Shown here piece by piece: positions 37,361-49,457 of a stretch of DNA of 64,000 bases. Made by a program: the position numbers and the translations under genes. The DNA comes from Pyrococcus sp. ST04 (GTDB lineage Archaea > Methanobacteriota_B > Thermococci > Thermococcales > Thermococcaceae): assembly GCF_000263735.1 (NCBI RefSeq), contig NC_017946.1, forward strand, positions 289,348-353,347. Direction: 5' to 3'. How positions within the stretch are numbered: the stretch's first letter is position 1; each line of letters begins with the position of its first letter. The notes beneath the pieces were generated by a model, which had not been told where the DNA came from, did no database searches, and saw nothing but the letters and a program-made list of their open reading frames with translations.

Positions 37361-38874
37361 AGTGGAAGAAGCTCATGTTTAATTTTAGGATAATTTTACT
37401 CACATTTTTCCTGATAATCTCGATAGTCTCGCTCGCCACAAGAGGGTTAACCTTTGGCTTGGATATAAGTGGAGGTATTTCAATAACTGTGAAACTTGAA
37501 AAGCCCGTGGATCAGCAGACAATGGAGCAAGTTAGGATAGCGCTAGAGCAGAGACTTAATGCTTTAGGAGTCAAGGACATAACTATAGAACCTTGGGGGA
37601 ATCAGTTTGTAATAGTAAAAGTTGCTAGGGTTAGTGAAGAAGAAGCTGACCAGTTAGTAAAGACGATCGAAAGACAGGGTGTGTTCTACGCTGAGTTTCA
37701 AGGTGTTATATTTGCGACTGGAAAGGACATACTCAATGTTGGAAGTGTTAGCTACGATCCGAGGCAGGGTGCTTGGGTTGTTCCATTTAGAATATCTAAG
37801 GAGGCAGCTGAAAAATTCGCCAAGCTAGCCTTGGGTAAAGCTGGATATCCAGTGGACATGTTCCTAGATCCTCCTGTTAATTCTACTCTCGTTGTCTCGA
37901 AGGAGTTTTACGAAGCTTTAAATTCTCCAACATTCATGATGGCAGGAAACATGACCTTAGCTCAGAGGGTGGAAAAAGCCTTTGGAATTAAGATAATTGT
38001 ATACACCAACCAGACTCCAGAGGAAATTGCCAAGATTGCGAGAGGGTCAGAGAGAGTTATCCTCGTTGATGTTGATGGAAACTTGGCTAAAAAGCTTAGA
38101 GAACTTGGTCTAAGCGTTGAAGTTAGAACAAGGAATAAAGATGAGAGTATGGAGGATTTCGTTAGAAGAGTCCTTAGGCTCTACGGTCCATATAGAGTTT
38201 CTGAAGGTCTTGCAACTGGGCAACCAAGCACCCAAGTTATGGTCTCTATTGGTGGTTCTCAAAATGATATAAAAGCCAGGAATGATGCTCAAGTTGTGGC
38301 AGTTGTGTTGAGGAGTGGCTCACTTCCAGTAAAGCTCTCCATAGAAAGGATAGACTACATCTCTCCAAAGCTTGGAGAGAACTTTAAGAAGCAGGTTCTT
38401 ATAGCAGGCATTGCTGCCCTATTGGTGGTTGGAGCGATAGTATATCTCCACTACAGGAGGCTTAAGATAGCTATTCCAGTCATGTTCACTAGCTTTAGTG
38501 AGGTTTTAATAATACTTGGAATAGCTTCAATAATTCGCTGGAATCTTGACTTGCCAAGTATTGCAGGTATAATTGCCGCAATAGGAACTGGAGTCGATCA
38601 GCAGATCGTTATAACTGATGAGCTACTTGGTGAAACATCTTCACGGAGAATTGTTAAGAGGAGTGGTGTTCTTAAGAGGATGGGAAGGGCGTTTTTCATA
38701 ATACTGGCATCTGCAACCACTACGATAGTTGCTATGAGCTTTCTGTTCAAGTTCTTCGTTGGAGGACTCAGAGGATTCGCCTTTACGACGATTCTTGGTG
38801 TTCTGATAGGTATTCTAGTAACGAGGCCTGCATATGGAGAGATAGCCAAGTTCCTTATAGGCGAGGGGAGGTGA
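37357..38874 (+). CDS. secD: Protein translocase subunit SecD
   Basis: A 505-residue partner of SecF. TM1 and [19 protein letters not shown] start the protein, a large extracytoplasmic domain lies between residues 35 and 330, and five TM segments follow. The motif [20 protein letters not shown] carries the conserved charged residues thought to conduct protons. In archaea secF commonly precedes secD, as here. It ends four bases before trkA. Confidence 0.93.
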   Translation: MKWKKLMFNFRIILLTFFLIISIVSLATRGLTFGLDISGGISITVKLEKPVDQQTMEQVRIALEQRLNALGVKDITIEPWGNQFVIVKVARVSEEEADQLVKTIERQGVFYAEFQGVIFATGKDILNVGSVSYDPRQGAWVVPFRISKEAAEKFAKLALGKAGYPVDMFLDPPVNSTLVVSKEFYEALNSPTFMMAGNMTLAQRVEKAFGIKIIVYTNQTPEEIAKIARGSERVILVDVDGNLAKKLRELGLSVEVRTRNKDESMEDFVRRVLRLYGPYRVSEGLATGQPSTQVMVSIGGSQNDIKARNDAQVVAVVLRSGSLPVKLSIERIDYISPKLGENFKKQVLIAGIAALLVVGAIVYLHYRRLKIAIPVMFTSFSEVLIILGIASIIRWNLDLPSIAGIIAAIGTGVDQQIVITDELLGETSSRRIVKRSGVLKRMGRAFFIILASATTTIVAMSFLFKFFVGGLRGFAFTTILGVLIGILVTRPAYGEIAKFLIGEGR

Positions 38875-38878
38875 AGGG

Positions 38879-39562
38879 ATGTACATAATCATCATGGGGG
38901 CAGGGAGGATAGGAACGTTAGTTGCAGAAATGCTGGAGAACGCAGGCCATGATGTAACGATAATAGAGATGGACAAAGAAAGGGCAAAGGAGATTTCGGA
39001 ACATATAACAGGTTTGGTAATAGAAGGGGATGCAACTGACCAGAAAGTGCTTGAAGATGCAAACATAAAGAAGGCAAATGCTTTTGCTGCTTTAACTGGA
39101 AGGGATGATGCCAACATATTAGCTTGTATATTGGCCAAGCATTTAAATCCAAACATAATGACAATACTCAGAATTACTGATCCAACGAAGAAGAAGGTCT
39201 TTGAGGAAGTTAAAGAGTTGAAAACATATTTTGATATAGTAGTTTCTCCTGAAGCAATAGCTGCTAGTTACATTTTCAGGACCCTTGTTACTCCAGGATT
39301 TGATAGGGTTCTCCTTCCAAAGGAGGGTGCGGAAATAATTCAGTTCCAAATAACTGAAGACAGCGAAGTTGCTGGAAAACCTGTCAAGGAACTTGGTCTT
39401 CCAAAGGACTCACTTATAATAGCAGTCTATGACGAAAAAGGAAATTTAGTAATTCCATCGGGAGATACAGTACTTCCTACAAGAGGTCAGGTAGTCATCT
39501 TTGCTAAAAACTCTGCCCTTCAAGAAGTGAAAAAAATTATGGAGGCGAAGAGGAGAGAGTGA
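38879..39562 (+). CDS. trkA: Trk potassium uptake system protein TrkA
   Basis: A 227-residue regulator with one RCK unit: a Rossmann NAD-binding domain (YIIIMGAGRIGTLVAEML, acidic residue in IIEMDKER) and a TrkA-C domain (VAGKPVKELGLPKDSLIIAV). It gates a TrkH-type potassium channel according to bound nucleotide. No trkH lies in the window. It follows secD at four bases, with GGGGAGGTGA as ribosome binding site, so it is likely in the sec operon. Confidence 0.9.
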   Translation: MYIIIMGAGRIGTLVAEMLENAGHDVTIIEMDKERAKEISEHITGLVIEGDATDQKVLEDANIKKANAFAALTGRDDANILACILAKHLNPNIMTILRITDPTKKKVFEEVKELKTYFDIVVSPEAIAASYIFRTLVTPGFDRVLLPKEGAEIIQFQITEDSEVAGKPVKELGLPKDSLIIAVYDEKGNLVIPSGDTVLPTRGQVVIFAKNSALQEVKKIMEAKRRE

Positions 39563-39614
39563 TGTATTGAATTTATTTCACACAATGTGTACTTCCGTTG
39601 CAATTTTTCAACGA

Positions 39615-39636
39615 TTTTTCGAAAATATTTATAAAT
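39615..39636 (+). promoter_or_regulatory. Promoter of the ATP synthase operon
   Basis: TTTTTCGAAAA (39615-39625) contains a 10-base perfect palindrome and is followed at once by TATTTATAAATT, a TATA candidate about 55 bases before the start of subunit H. The same 11 bases occur next to the TATA box of dppB (59553-59563). Confidence 0.5.
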
Positions 39637-39689
39637 TCGTTCCCATACTTCCTCATGTGTTTTCATATTCATAAAAGGGGATGATGATC

Positions 39690-40001
39690 ATGGAAAACGT
39701 ACTTAGAGAGATCGTTAAAGCTGAAAAGCTTGCTGAAGAGAGAATTGAAAAAGCTAAAACTGAAGCAAAGCAAATTGTTAAGAATGCAAGAATTGAGGCA
39801 AGAACACTTGAGGAAGAGATCATCAAAAAAGCTGAAGAGGAGGCAAAAAATATCATAGAATCTAAAAAGAAAGAGGGTGAAGAAGAAGCCAAAAAAGTAA
39901 TTTCGGAAGGAGAGAAGGAAATTTCTGAAATGAGAAATAAAGCGGAGGAAAACTTTGAGAGAGCTGTTTCTGAATGCCTAAAGATAATAAGAGGGATGTA
40001 G
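39690..40001 (+). CDS. atpH: A-type ATP synthase subunit H
   Basis: A protein of about 103 residues, almost wholly alpha-helical and charged (EKAKTEAKQIVKNARIEARTLEEEI). It is the AhaH peripheral-stalk subunit that forms a coiled coil with subunit E and links the A1 head to subunit I. I chose ATG 39690 because GGGGATG lies six bases upstream; ATG 39681 falls inside that site. It is the first gene of the nine-gene operon H-I-K-E-C-F-A-B-D. Confidence 0.88.
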   Translation: MENVLREIVKAEKLAEERIEKAKTEAKQIVKNARIEARTLEEEIIKKAEEEAKNIIESKKKEGEEEAKKVISEGEKEISEMRNKAEENFERAVSECLKIIRGM

Positions 40002-40003
40002 GC

Positions 40004-41980
40004 ATGTTCAAGCCTGAACAAATGGTTAAATTAGAAATTATAACTCTAACAAGGTATAGGGATCCTCTTTTAACTTACCTTCATGAAAAGGGTGTAGTTC
40101 ATCTGGAGGAAGTTCCAATAGAGAACATCCAGAGAGAGACTCCAAATGAATTTTATAGGAAGGCAACCTCTTACAGCATAACAATTTCAAGGCTTGTTGA
40201 CACGTTAAAATCATACCTTCCTCCAAAATCTGGAGGATTAAAAGGGTTTATATTTCCCAGGGAAAGGAGTAAAAGGAAATACAGATACGAAGGCATCGAG
40301 AAGCTCATAAAAGACGTTGAAGAATTCCTCAGCGAAGTTGAACCGAAAGTTAGAGATGTCGAAGCGAGTGTCACTAAAATAAACAACGAAATAACAAACA
40401 TAAGAACGGCAATTGAGGCTCTCGAGATACTTTCTGCGCTAAATGTTGAATTGGAATATCTCAGGGCTGGGAGCTTTTTGAATATTGAAGTTGGCCTTCT
40501 GGAGAGAGATAAAGTTGAAAGGGCTGTAAAAGAACTTGAGGATGTCTTGTCGGGTAGGGTGTTCATTTTAAGAAGGGATCTTGGCGCCAATAGTATTCTT
40601 GTTGTAGTCACGCTTAAAGAAGATTCTTCGAAGGTTGCTTCAGTTCTTGCTAAATATGGATTTGAGAGAATTGAGATTCCCGAAGGTCAAGGGTATCCAA
40701 AGGATTTGATTCCGAGATATCTCGAGAAACTTGAAGAGAAGAAGAAAGAGCTCGAAGATGCTAAGAGAAGAGGACAGAAGTTAGCTGAGAAGTATTATGA
40801 CGATGTTGTCTTTTACAAGGAGCTCATGGATAATGAAAGGGATAAAGCTAATTACCTCTCCTACCTCGTGAGAACGGAAATGACATTTGGCCTTTTGGGA
40901 TGGGTGCCCAAGGGTGAAGTTGAAAAAATAGTTGAGGGCATTAAGAGAATAACTGAAGGGAAAGTCTACATGAACATCTCAGATCCGACTCCGGAGGAAA
41001 TAGAAAATGTTCCGGTTAAGCTGAAGAACCCTGAATTTATAAGCCAGTTCGAGATGCTCACCGAGATGTATGGTGTTCCCAAATATAACGAGCTAGACCC
41101 AACTCCAATAATGGCATTCACATATTCCTTCTTCTTCGGCTTCATGCTCACGGACTTTATGTATGGATTGTTGTTAGGCATAATATCGGCCCTTCTAGTA
41201 AAGGGACACTCAAGACTTAGAGATGGAACCTGGAGATTCGCGAAGATAATGCTCTGGGCATCGGCATTCACAATGTTCCTGGGAATTCTCTTCGGTAGCT
41301 ACTTTGGCAACGCATTGGACATGGCAGGTATCCATGTTCCAAGGCTCATGGACTCAATGAAGCAGGCGATGGATGTTCTAATGATAGCATTGGCCATTGG
41401 TCTGGCACACCTCTTTACGGGCTACCTTCTCGGCTTCATTGTTAGATGGAAGAACAATGACAAGAAGGGAGCTATATTTGAGCAACTCCCATGGTTGTTC
41501 ATAATAATAGGCGTTACTCTCTTTGCCCTCTCATCAAGGGTGGGGGTACCGCAAATAGCATTTAAGGCAGTGTTCGGGATTGGTTTGGTTTTGTTCGCCA
41601 TAGGAGAAATTCTAAGCAATGGGGCAATGGCATTGTTGCTTTTAATTTCGGACTTCTTTGGATTTGTGGGCAACTGGCTTAGCTATGCCAGATTGATGGC
41701 ATTGGCACTCGCTACATCGGGAATAGCTCTCGTCGTTAATATAATGGTTCAAATGATTTGGGGATTTAAGATAGGTCCAGTTCCGTTGGGAATAATCATA
41801 GGGCTTGTTGTCTTTATTGGGGGCCATATATTCTCTACTGCAATAAACGCCCTAGGTGCTTTCGTTCATGCTCTCCGTCTTCATTATGTTGAGTTCTTTG
41901 GAACGTTCTTTTCAGGCGAAGGTAGGAAGTTTGAACCTTTTGCTGCAAAAAGGGAGGTATCTGAGTTAGAAATTGAATAG
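40004..41980 (+). CDS. atpI: A-type ATP synthase subunit I (a subunit)
   Basis: A protein of about 658 residues. The N-terminal 340 are cytoplasmic and helical and bind the peripheral stalks. The C-terminal half has about eight TM segments that form the ion half-channels (TYSFFFGFMLTDFMYGLLLG, WLSYARLMALALA, NALGAFVHALRLHYVEFF). The conserved Arg of the last region (HALRLHYVEF) is present. The start ATG 40004 follows GAGGGATG, three bases after the stop of subunit H. The ORF extends 30 bases into H. Confidence 0.92.
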   Translation: MFKPEQMVKLEIITLTRYRDPLLTYLHEKGVVHLEEVPIENIQRETPNEFYRKATSYSITISRLVDTLKSYLPPKSGGLKGFIFPRERSKRKYRYEGIEKLIKDVEEFLSEVEPKVRDVEASVTKINNEITNIRTAIEALEILSALNVELEYLRAGSFLNIEVGLLERDKVERAVKELEDVLSGRVFILRRDLGANSILVVVTLKEDSSKVASVLAKYGFERIEIPEGQGYPKDLIPRYLEKLEEKKKELEDAKRRGQKLAEKYYDDVVFYKELMDNERDKANYLSYLVRTEMTFGLLGWVPKGEVEKIVEGIKRITEGKVYMNISDPTPEEIENVPVKLKNPEFISQFEMLTEMYGVPKYNELDPTPIMAFTYSFFFGFMLTDFMYGLLLGIISALLVKGHSRLRDGTWRFAKIMLWASAFTMFLGILFGSYFGNALDMAGIHVPRLMDSMKQAMDVLMIALAIGLAHLFTGYLLGFIVRWKNNDKKGAIFEQLPWLFIIIGVTLFALSSRVGVPQIAFKAVFGIGLVLFAIGEILSNGAMALLLLISDFFGFVGNWLSYARLMALALATSGIALVVNIMVQMIWGFKIGPVPLGIIIGLVVFIGGHIFSTAINALGAFVHALRLHYVEFFGTFFSGEGRKFEPFAAKREVSELEIE

Positions 41981-41988
41981 GGAGGTGA

Positions 41989-42474
<486 letters not shown>

Positions 42475-42504
42475 TCTCTTAATTCCTTTTAGGAGGACAG
42501 AAAG

Positions 42505-43101
42505 ATGAGCGGAGCAGAGCTCATAATTCAGGAAATAAACAGGGAGGCGGAGCAGAAGATAAAATACATCCTGGAGGAGGCAAAGAAGGAAGCTGAGAAG
42601 ATAAAGGAGGAAGCCAGAAAAAAAGCCGAATCAAGGGCTGAATGGATATTGAGGAAAGCAAAAACTCAAGCTGAGCTTGAAAAGCAGAGAATAATTGCCA
42701 ATGCAAGACTTGAAGTTAGAAGAAAAAAGCTTGCGGTTCAGGAGGAGTACATCACTAAAGTGATTGAGGAAGCAAAAAGGCGCCTTGCTGAAATGCCAGA
42801 GGATGAGTACTTTGAAACTATAAAGACTCTGCTAAAGGATGCAATTTCTGAGCTTGGTGAGAAGAGGGTAAGAGTTACGTCCAATGAGAAAACACTATCC
42901 CTAATAGCCTCTAGAATTGAGGAGATAAAGGCTGAGATCGGTGATGTTGCAATAGAGCTCGGTAATCCTATAGACACAATTGGGGGCGTCATAGTCGAAA
43001 GTGAGGATGGGAGCATTAGGATAGACAACACATTTGAATCAAGAATGGAAAGACTCGAGAACGAAATTAGGGCTAAGGTTGCTAAGGTTCTCTTTGGGTG
43101 A
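42505..43101 (+). CDS. atpE: A-type ATP synthase subunit E
   Basis: A 198-residue peripheral-stalk protein. The N-terminal 100 residues form a long charged helix (KEEARKKAESRAEWILRKAK) that pairs with subunit H. The C-terminal globular domain (IGGVIVESEDGSIRIDNTFESR) binds the top of subunit B. AGGAGGACAGAAAG precedes the ATG. Confidence 0.93.
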   Translation: MSGAELIIQEINREAEQKIKYILEEAKKEAEKIKEEARKKAESRAEWILRKAKTQAELEKQRIIANARLEVRRKKLAVQEEYITKVIEEAKRRLAEMPEDEYFETIKTLLKDAISELGEKRVRVTSNEKTLSLIASRIEEIKAEIGDVAIELGNPIDTIGGVIVESEDGSIRIDNTFESRMERLENEIRAKVAKVLFG

Positions 43102-43106
43102 TCTAG

Positions 43107-44219
43107 ATGGAAGTATCGACGATAACCGCAATCCTTGATACAACATTGGGGGTCGTTTTAACGTTCGTTGCTTACAAGACTGGTCAGATTATTTGGAAAT
43201 ATACCCCATATTCATACCCAAATGCAAGGATTAGGGCAATGGAAGCAAGACTCCTTTCAGACCAGAGAATAGAAGAGCTTGCCGAAAGTAAAAACCTCCA
43301 GAATTTTGTTGTTAATCTGGAGGATAGTGACTATGGAGAAAGGTTGACCTCAATAGAGAAAGTTAACCTGAAAAACATCGAACTCGCACTTGAATTGTCC
43401 CTTGTTGATCTTCTGGAACTGATGGTTAAAATCATGCCCAAGAGAGTTAAAGGATTCTTCGAGTTATTGCTTGAGGAGTGGGATGTAAGGAATATTTCAA
43501 ACATAGTTAAGGCTAAGCTCTCCAATCTGCCTGCTCAGGATTACATAATTCCAGCCGGAAGGATGTATCAGAAAGTTAAGGCTATGATAGAAGCAAAAAC
43601 AATGGAAGAACTTCTTGTCATCTTAGAGGGAACAGAGTACGAAGAACCACTTAGAAAACTTCTTCTCAAGGAAATAAGCCTTGAAGAGTTCGAACTTGAA
43701 CTTTACAGGCTTCATTACCAAAAACTTTTGAACTATGCAACCTCTAGAAGGGGAGAGGAAAAGACAATACTCTTGGAGTTTGTTAGGCTACTAATAGATC
43801 AGAAAAACATATCCTCAGTATTAAGGGCAAAGTCGGCTTCAATGCCCTCGGAGGAGATAAAGAAACTCATAATCGAGGGTGGCTCGCTGTCCAAAGTTAC
43901 TCTAGATGCAATGATAAACGCTGAAGATCCAATAATGGCAATTGGGGAACTTGAAGGGACAAAGTACGGGGAGATAATAAGGGAAGTAAGAGAAGACATT
44001 GAACAAGGAAGGCTGGATACAGTTGAAATTGCTCTGAGGAAATTCATGATTGCAAGAATGAAGGAGTTAGCTCAGTTCTATCCATTAAGTGTGGCAGTGG
44101 CTTTGGCCTACATCCTTGAAAGGGAAAGGGAAATTAGGAAACTAAAGGCAGTCGCTAAGCTACTCAGCGATGGAATAAGGGCTGAAAAAATTAAGCAGAT
44201 AGTTGGTGAGGTAGCATGA
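43107..44219 (+). CDS. atpC: A-type ATP synthase subunit C
   Basis: A 370-residue helical protein of the V-ATPase d/AtpC family, the socket between the central stalk and the K ring. The N-terminal [15 protein letters not shown] is typical of the family. It overlaps subunit F by four bases (ATGA). Confidence 0.93.
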   Translation: MEVSTITAILDTTLGVVLTFVAYKTGQIIWKYTPYSYPNARIRAMEARLLSDQRIEELAESKNLQNFVVNLEDSDYGERLTSIEKVNLKNIELALELSLVDLLELMVKIMPKRVKGFFELLLEEWDVRNISNIVKAKLSNLPAQDYIIPAGRMYQKVKAMIEAKTMEELLVILEGTEYEEPLRKLLLKEISLEEFELELYRLHYQKLLNYATSRRGEEKTILLEFVRLLIDQKNISSVLRAKSASMPSEEIKKLIIEGGSLSKVTLDAMINAEDPIMAIGELEGTKYGEIIREVREDIEQGRLDTVEIALRKFMIARMKELAQFYPLSVAVALAYILEREREIRKLKAVAKLLSDGIRAEKIKQIVGEVA

Positions 44220-44527
44220 AGGTAGTTGTTATGGGGGACTCTGATACCGTGGTTGGTTTCAAACTGGCGGGAGTTCATGAAGTGTATGAGTTCGATTACT
44301 CTGAGCTTTCCATAGAAAGGGCAAGAAATAAGCTTAGAGAGTTAGTTGAGAGGGAAGATGTTGGTATAATATTGATTACCGAAAGATTAGCTGAAAAAAT
44401 TGGTGAGCTTCCTGAGGTTAACCTTCCTATTATCCTTCAAATTCCGGATAAGTTTGGTTCCATTTACGGGGAAGAACTCCTGAAGGAGATAGTTAGAAGG
44501 GCAATTGGAGTTGAGATAAAGAGGTGA
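44216..44527 (+). CDS. atpF: A-type ATP synthase subunit F
   Basis: A 103-residue Rossmann-like protein ([18 protein letters not shown], then [13 protein letters not shown]) that binds subunit D in the central rotor stalk. Its ATG overlaps the stop of subunit C. Its length and motifs are normal for the archaeal family. Confidence 0.93.
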   Translation: MKVVVMGDSDTVVGFKLAGVHEVYEFDYSELSIERARNKLRELVEREDVGIILITERLAEKIGELPEVNLPIILQIPDKFGSIYGEELLKEIVRRAIGVEIKR

Positions 44528-44533
44528 AGAAAA

Positions 44534-47395
44534 ATGCCAGCAAAAGGTAGGATAATTAGAGTTACAGGTCCTCTGGTTGTTGCGGATGGGATGAAAGGTG
44601 CAAAGATGTATGAGGTTGTAAGGGTAGGAGAGCTTGGTCTCATAGGAGAAATAATTAGGCTGGAGGGGGATAAGGCGGTAATTCAGGTTTACGAGGAAAC
44701 TGCTGGTTTGAGGCCCGGTGAACCTGTTATGGGAACAGGTTCTTCACTTAGCGTGGAACTTGGGCCTGGATTGCTGACATCAATATATGATGGTATCCAA
44801 AGACCTCTAGAAGTTCTCAGAGAGAAAAGCGGCGATTTTATAGCTAGAGGTATCACCGCCCCAGCCCTCCCTAGGGATAAGAAGTGGCATTTCATACCCA
44901 AGGTTAAGGTTGGAGATAAGGTTGTTGGAGGAGATATTATTGGTGAAGTTCCAGAGACGAGCATAATAGTTCATAAAATCATGGTACCCCCAGGGATTGA
45001 AGGTGAGATCGTTGAAATAGCTGAAGAAGGGGAATATACCATCGAAGAAGTTATAGCAAAAGTGAAAACCCCGAGTGGGGAGATAAAAGAGCTCAAAATG
45101 TATCAGAGATGGCCTGTGAGAGTAAAGAGACCATATAAAGAAAAGCTTCCTCCTGAGGTTCCCCTCATTACGGGCCAAAGAGTTATAGACACCTTCTTCC
45201 CGCAGGCTAAGGGTGGAACCGCGGCCATACCAGGTCCATTTGGGAGTGGAAAGTGCGTTGATGGAGAGACTTTAATTCTAACTAAGGAGTTTGGACTTAT
45301 CAAGATAAAGGATCTGTATGAGAAGCTTGATGGTAAGGGGAAGAAGTTCGTTGAAGGAAATGAAGAGTGGACTGAGCTTGAAGAACCAATCACAGTATAC
45401 GGATACAGAGATGGAAAAATTGTCGAGGTCAAGGCGACCCACGTCTACAAGGGTTACTCCGCAGGAATGGTTGAGATAAAGACGAGAAGCGGAAGGAAAA
45501 TAAGGGTAACTCCAATTCACAAGCTGTTTACTGGTAAAGTTACGGAGAGTGGACTTGTACTTGAAGAAGTCATGGCAATGCACTTAAGGCCCGGTGACAG
45601 GATAGCAATCGCAAAGAAAATTGACGGGGGAGAATACGTTGAATTGAACTTTGAGAGTGAGATTGTTCCTAAGGTTCTTGATGAGAAACTGGCAGAATTC
45701 CTAGGATACATTTTTGCTATTGGTAGTATAACACCAGATGGTATCATAATCAGGGGAGATGAGGGTGTTCTTGAGAGGATAAAGAAGCTTACTGCAGATA
45801 TCTTTGGAACGAACGAAGTAATAATCGACAGAGAGAACAGCATCTTAATTAACCAGGAAGAGATAGTTAGATTTTTAACTGACCTTGGGATTTTGGGAAG
45901 ACTAATACCAAAAGAGCTCCTCTTATCTCCACCTAGTGTTGTAGAAGCATTTCTTAGGGCCTATCTAGGAACCATTGGAGAACACAAGGGAGATAAAATT
46001 GAGGTTGTCACAGGTTCTATGGAGCTTGTCGCTAGTTTGTCCTACCTCCTCGCAAAGGTCGGCCTTGAGGCCATTATTGAAGACGATAGAATTGTAGTTC
46101 TCGAGAAATCGAGTGATGGTTCAGTTCCGGTTGAAATTGGTGAGACTCATGGAGTCTTAAGCTACGAGCAGTTCAAGGATCTTGCTGAGGCTATTGGCCT
46201 TAAGGAGGTTGCAGAAAATCACTTAACACATGTCGTCTTTGATGAAGTCGTTGAAGTAAAGTACATTCCTGAGCCTCAAGAGGTTTATGATGTCACAACA
46301 GAAACCCACAACTTTGTAGGAGGTAACCTTCCTACGATTCTTCACAATACGGTCACTCAGCACCAGCTTGCAAAGTGGAGTGATGCTCAGGTTGTAGTCT
46401 ACATTGGTTGTGGCGAAAGAGGAAATGAGATGACGGACGTTCTCGAGGAGTTCCCGAAGCTAACCGATCCAAATACTGGGAAACCCTTGATGGAGAGAAC
46501 GGTTTTAATAGCAAATACTTCAAATATGCCCGTAGCCGCTAGAGAAGCCTCAATTTACACGGGAATAACGATAGCTGAGTACTTCAGAGATATGGGATAT
46601 GACGTGGCTTTAATGGCAGATTCAACTTCAAGATGGGCTGAAGCACTGAGAGAAATTTCTGGAAGACTTGAAGAGATGCCTGGTGAAGAAGGTTATCCAG
46701 CTTACCTGGCATCAAAACTTGCTGAATTCTATGAGAGAGCGGGGAGGGTACTAACGCTAGGTAGCAAACCAAGAATTGGAAGTGTGAGTGTTATCGGTGC
46801 AGTCTCACCACCCGGTGGAGACTTCTCAGAGCCAGTAGTTCAGAACACACTGAGGGTTGTCAAAGTATTCTGGGCACTCGATGCAGATCTTGCTAGAAGG
46901 AGGCACTTCCCAGCAATAAACTGGCTTACAAGCTACTCGTTATACGTAGATTCTGTGCAAGGATGGTGGCATGAGAATGTTGACCCAGAGTGGAGAAAGA
47001 TGAGAGATAGAGCAATGGAACTGTTGCAAAAAGAGGCTGAACTTCAAGAGATAGTCAGGATAGTTGGTCCAGATGCTCTCCCAGAGAGGGAAAGGGCAAT
47101 ACTTCTTGTTGCAAGGATGCTCAGAGAGGATTATCTCCAGCAGGATGCCTTCGATGAAGTGGACACCTATTGTCCACCAAAGAAACAGGTTACCATGATG
47201 AGGGTTCTCCTTAACTTCTATGACAAGACCATGGAGGCAATAAGCAGAGGGGTACCCTTAGAAGAGATTGCAAAGTTGCCAGTTAGAGAGGAAATAGGTA
47301 GGATGAAGTTTGAGCCTGATGTCGAGAAAATTAGGGCTCTCATTGATAAGACAAATGAGCAGTTTGAGGAGTTGTTTAGGAAGTATGGGGAGTGA
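44534..47395 (+). CDS. atpA: A-type ATP synthase catalytic subunit A, intein-containing precursor
   Basis: A 953-residue precursor. The extein part is 588 residues, the normal length for archaeal subunit A. Removal of residues 241-605 joins GPFGSGK to [10 protein letters not shown] and so rebuilds the P-loop. The non-homologous A-type insert and the catalytic Glu region ([16 protein letters not shown]) are present, as is the nucleotide-contact [15 protein letters not shown]. Unspliced protein cannot bind ATP, so splicing is needed for activity. The ribosome binding site GAGGTGA lies upstream. The stop overlaps the region of the B start. Confidence 0.96.
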   Translation: MPAKGRIIRVTGPLVVADGMKGAKMYEVVRVGELGLIGEIIRLEGDKAVIQVYEETAGLRPGEPVMGTGSSLSVELGPGLLTSIYDGIQRPLEVLREKSGDFIARGITAPALPRDKKWHFIPKVKVGDKVVGGDIIGEVPETSIIVHKIMVPPGIEGEIVEIAEEGEYTIEEVIAKVKTPSGEIKELKMYQRWPVRVKRPYKEKLPPEVPLITGQRVIDTFFPQAKGGTAAIPGPFGSGKCVDGETLILTKEFGLIKIKDLYEKLDGKGKKFVEGNEEWTELEEPITVYGYRDGKIVEVKATHVYKGYSAGMVEIKTRSGRKIRVTPIHKLFTGKVTESGLVLEEVMAMHLRPGDRIAIAKKIDGGEYVELNFESEIVPKVLDEKLAEFLGYIFAIGSITPDGIIIRGDEGVLERIKKLTADIFGTNEVIIDRENSILINQEEIVRFLTDLGILGRLIPKELLLSPPSVVEAFLRAYLGTIGEHKGDKIEVVTGSMELVASLSYLLAKVGLEAIIEDDRIVVLEKSSDGSVPVEIGETHGVLSYEQFKDLAEAIGLKEVAENHLTHVVFDEVVEVKYIPEPQEVYDVTTETHNFVGGNLPTILHNTVTQHQLAKWSDAQVVVYIGCGERGNEMTDVLEEFPKLTDPNTGKPLMERTVLIANTSNMPVAAREASIYTGITIAEYFRDMGYDVALMADSTSRWAEALREISGRLEEMPGEEGYPAYLASKLAEFYERAGRVLTLGSKPRIGSVSVIGAVSPPGGDFSEPVVQNTLRVVKVFWALDADLARRRHFPAINWLTSYSLYVDSVQGWWHENVDPEWRKMRDRAMELLQKEAELQEIVRIVGPDALPERERAILLVARMLREDYLQQDAFDEVDTYCPPKKQVTMMRVLLNFYDKTMEAISRGVPLEEIAKLPVREEIGRMKFEPDVEKIRALIDKTNEQFEELFRKYGE
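45254..46348 (+). mobile_element. VMA intein with decayed homing endonuclease motifs
   Basis: A 365-residue intein. The first residue is Cys ([10 protein letters not shown], block A), block B is TPIH, block F ends THNFVGGN, block G is ILHN and the +1 residue is Thr, so all splicing residues are present. The central region has the DOD endonuclease layout. In block C the motif reads LGYIFAIGS and in block [11 protein letters not shown]: the acidic metal ligand expected before the last Gly is Ile in both. The endonuclease should therefore be inactive while splicing is kept. The insertion point, in the P-loop between Lys and Thr, is the known VMA site of Pyrococcus and Thermococcus. Confidence 0.9.
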
Positions 47396-47400
47396 TGGGC

Positions 47401-48792
47401 ATGAGCAAGGAGTATTCAACAATTAGCAAGATTTACGGTCCTTTAATGATCGTTGAGGGCGTTAAAGGAGTTGCCTATGGTGAGGTCGTTGAGATAGAGA
47501 CTGAAAGTGGGGAAAAAAGAAAGGGCCAGGTCTTAGATGCAAGAGAGAACCTTGCTATAGTTCAGGTCTTTGAGGGAACCCGTGATCTGGACATAAAAAC
47601 GACAAGCGTTCGCTTCACTGGAGAGACCCTCAAGGTTCCAGTTTCAATGGACATGCTTGGGAGAATATTCAATGGTATTGGGAAGCCAATAGATGGAGGG
47701 CCTGAAATAATCCCAGAGGACAGAAGAGACGTTCACGGAGCTCCCCTAAACCCAGTTGCTAGGGCCTATCCAAGAGACTTCATTCAAACAGGTATATCTG
47801 CAATAGACGGGATGAACACGTTGGTCAGGGGTCAGAAGTTGCCTATATTCAGTGGTTCAGGTCTTCCTCACAACAAGCTTGCGGCTCAGATAGCTAGACA
47901 GGCAAAGGTTCTTGGTGAAGAGGAAAGCTTCGCAGTGGTTTTTGCTGCTATGGGAATTACATATGAAGAGGCAAACTTCTTCAAGAAGAGCTTCGAGGAG
48001 ACTGGGGCAATAGAAAGGGCAGTTCTCTTCCTTAACCTTGCAGATGATCCAGCAATTGAAAGAATAATAACTCCAAGAATGGCACTAACCGTCGCTGAGT
48101 ATCTAGCTTTTGATTATGATATGCAGGTCCTCGTAATTCTTACAGACATGACCAACTACTGTGAGGCTCTCAGAGAAATTTCCGCTGCAAGAGAAGAAGT
48201 CCCAGGAAGAAGAGGTTATCCTGGTTACATGTACACTGACCTAGCTACGATATATGAGAGGGCGGGAAGGGTAAGAGGAAAGAAGGGAAGTATAACTCAG
48301 ATGCCAATCCTTACAATGCCAGATGACGACATCACTCATCCAATTCCGGATCTTACTGGTTACATAACTGAGGGACAGATAGTTCTGAGCAGAGAGCTCC
48401 ACAGGAGAGGTATATATCCCCCAATTGATGTGTTACCTTCCCTCTCAAGGCTGATGAAGGATGGTATTGGCAAGGGCAGAACCAGAGAAGATCATCCTCA
48501 GCTGGCTCAGCAGCTCTATGCAGCATATGCAGAGGGTAGGTCGCTTAGAGATTTAGTTGCAGTAGTTGGTGAGGAAGCCCTTAGCGAGACCGATAAGAAG
48601 TACTTAGAGTTCGCTGACAGGTTTGAAAGAGAGTTTGTGGCTCAGGGATATGACGAGGACAGAAGCATTGAGGAAACATTGGATCTTGGATGGGAACTTC
48701 TCTCGATACTGCCAGAGAGCGAGCTAAAGAGAGTTAAGAAGGAAATGATAATGAAGTATCATCCAAAGTACAGGAAGCGCTCTTCTCAATAA
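47401..48792 (+). CDS. atpB: A-type ATP synthase subunit B (regulatory)
   Basis: A protein of about 463 residues, non-catalytic partner of subunit A. It has the [22 protein letters not shown] segment in place of a true P-loop (SGSGLPHN lacks the GK), as is usual for B. The [21 protein letters not shown] motif is conserved. I chose ATG 47401, eight bases after GGGGAG; ATG 47395 is also in frame. No intein is present. Confidence 0.94.
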   Translation: MSKEYSTISKIYGPLMIVEGVKGVAYGEVVEIETESGEKRKGQVLDARENLAIVQVFEGTRDLDIKTTSVRFTGETLKVPVSMDMLGRIFNGIGKPIDGGPEIIPEDRRDVHGAPLNPVARAYPRDFIQTGISAIDGMNTLVRGQKLPIFSGSGLPHNKLAAQIARQAKVLGEEESFAVVFAAMGITYEEANFFKKSFEETGAIERAVLFLNLADDPAIERIITPRMALTVAEYLAFDYDMQVLVILTDMTNYCEALREISAAREEVPGRRGYPGYMYTDLATIYERAGRVRGKKGSITQMPILTMPDDDITHPIPDLTGYITEGQIVLSRELHRRGIYPPIDVLPSLSRLMKDGIGKGRTREDHPQLAQQLYAAYAEGRSLRDLVAVVGEEALSETDKKYLEFADRFEREFVAQGYDEDRSIEETLDLGWELLSILPESELKRVKKEMIMKYHPKYRKRSSQ

Positions 48793-48812
48793 ATTCTTTT
48801 TAGGTGACAAGA

Positions 48813-49457
48813 ATGCCAGAGATACTCAAGGTCAAACCAACAAGAATGGAACTACTTAAGCTAAAGAGGAGGGTCAAGCTGGCTGAAAGAGGTCATAAGC
48901 TACTCAAGGAGAAGCAGGATGCCTTAATTATGGAGTTTTTCACAATATACGATGAAGCTCTAAACCTCAGACGAGAACTTATACAAAAAATCAATGAGGC
49001 ATTTGAGGCACTTAGGAGGGCCCAAATTGACATTGGGTCCCTTAGACTTAGGGAAATTGCACTTGGGGTAAAGCCAAATAAAGAAATTGAAGTGAAAACA
49101 AGGAATATAATGGGTGTCAGAGTCCCCCTAATAGAGGCACCAGACCTCAAAAGAAAGGCTTCTGAAAGGGGATATGCATTCATATCGACATCCTCTGCTG
49201 TTGATGTAGCCGCTGAAAAATTTGAAGAAGTCCTTGAGCTAGCAATAAAACTTGCTGAAGTTGAAGAGTCCCTTAAAAGACTTGGAAAAGAGATCGAAAA
49301 GACAAAGAGGAGGGTAAATGCACTTGAGTACATAATAATTCCCAGAATGAAAAACACAATAAAGTTCATTGAGCAACATCTGGATGAGATGGAGAGGGAG
49401 AACTTCTTCAGGCTTAAGAGGGTTAAAGCATTAATCGAGGCAAGATCACAGACTTGA
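48813..49457 (+). CDS. atpD: A-type ATP synthase subunit D
   Basis: A protein of about 214 residues forming the coiled-coil rotor shaft. [24 protein letters not shown] at the N-terminus and [26 protein letters not shown] near the C-terminus are the family signatures. The ATG 48813 follows AGGTGACA. It ends the operon, and a short T-run (ATTCTTTTTGTG) follows the stop. Confidence 0.93.
   Translation: MPEILKVKPTRMELLKLKRRVKLAERGHKLLKEKQDALIMEFFTIYDEALNLRRELIQKINEAFEALRRAQIDIGSLRLREIALGVKPNKEIEVKTRNIMGVRVPLIEAPDLKRKASERGYAFISTSSAVDVAAEKFEEVLELAIKLAEVEESLKRLGKEIEKTKRRVNALEYIIIPRMKNTIKFIEQHLDEMERENFFRLKRVKALIEARSQT

Noticed and set aside
47401-48792. Second intein in ATP synthase subunit B
   Set aside because: The protein has the normal length of about 463 residues, and no splicing blocks (Cys/Ser start, HN end) interrupt it.
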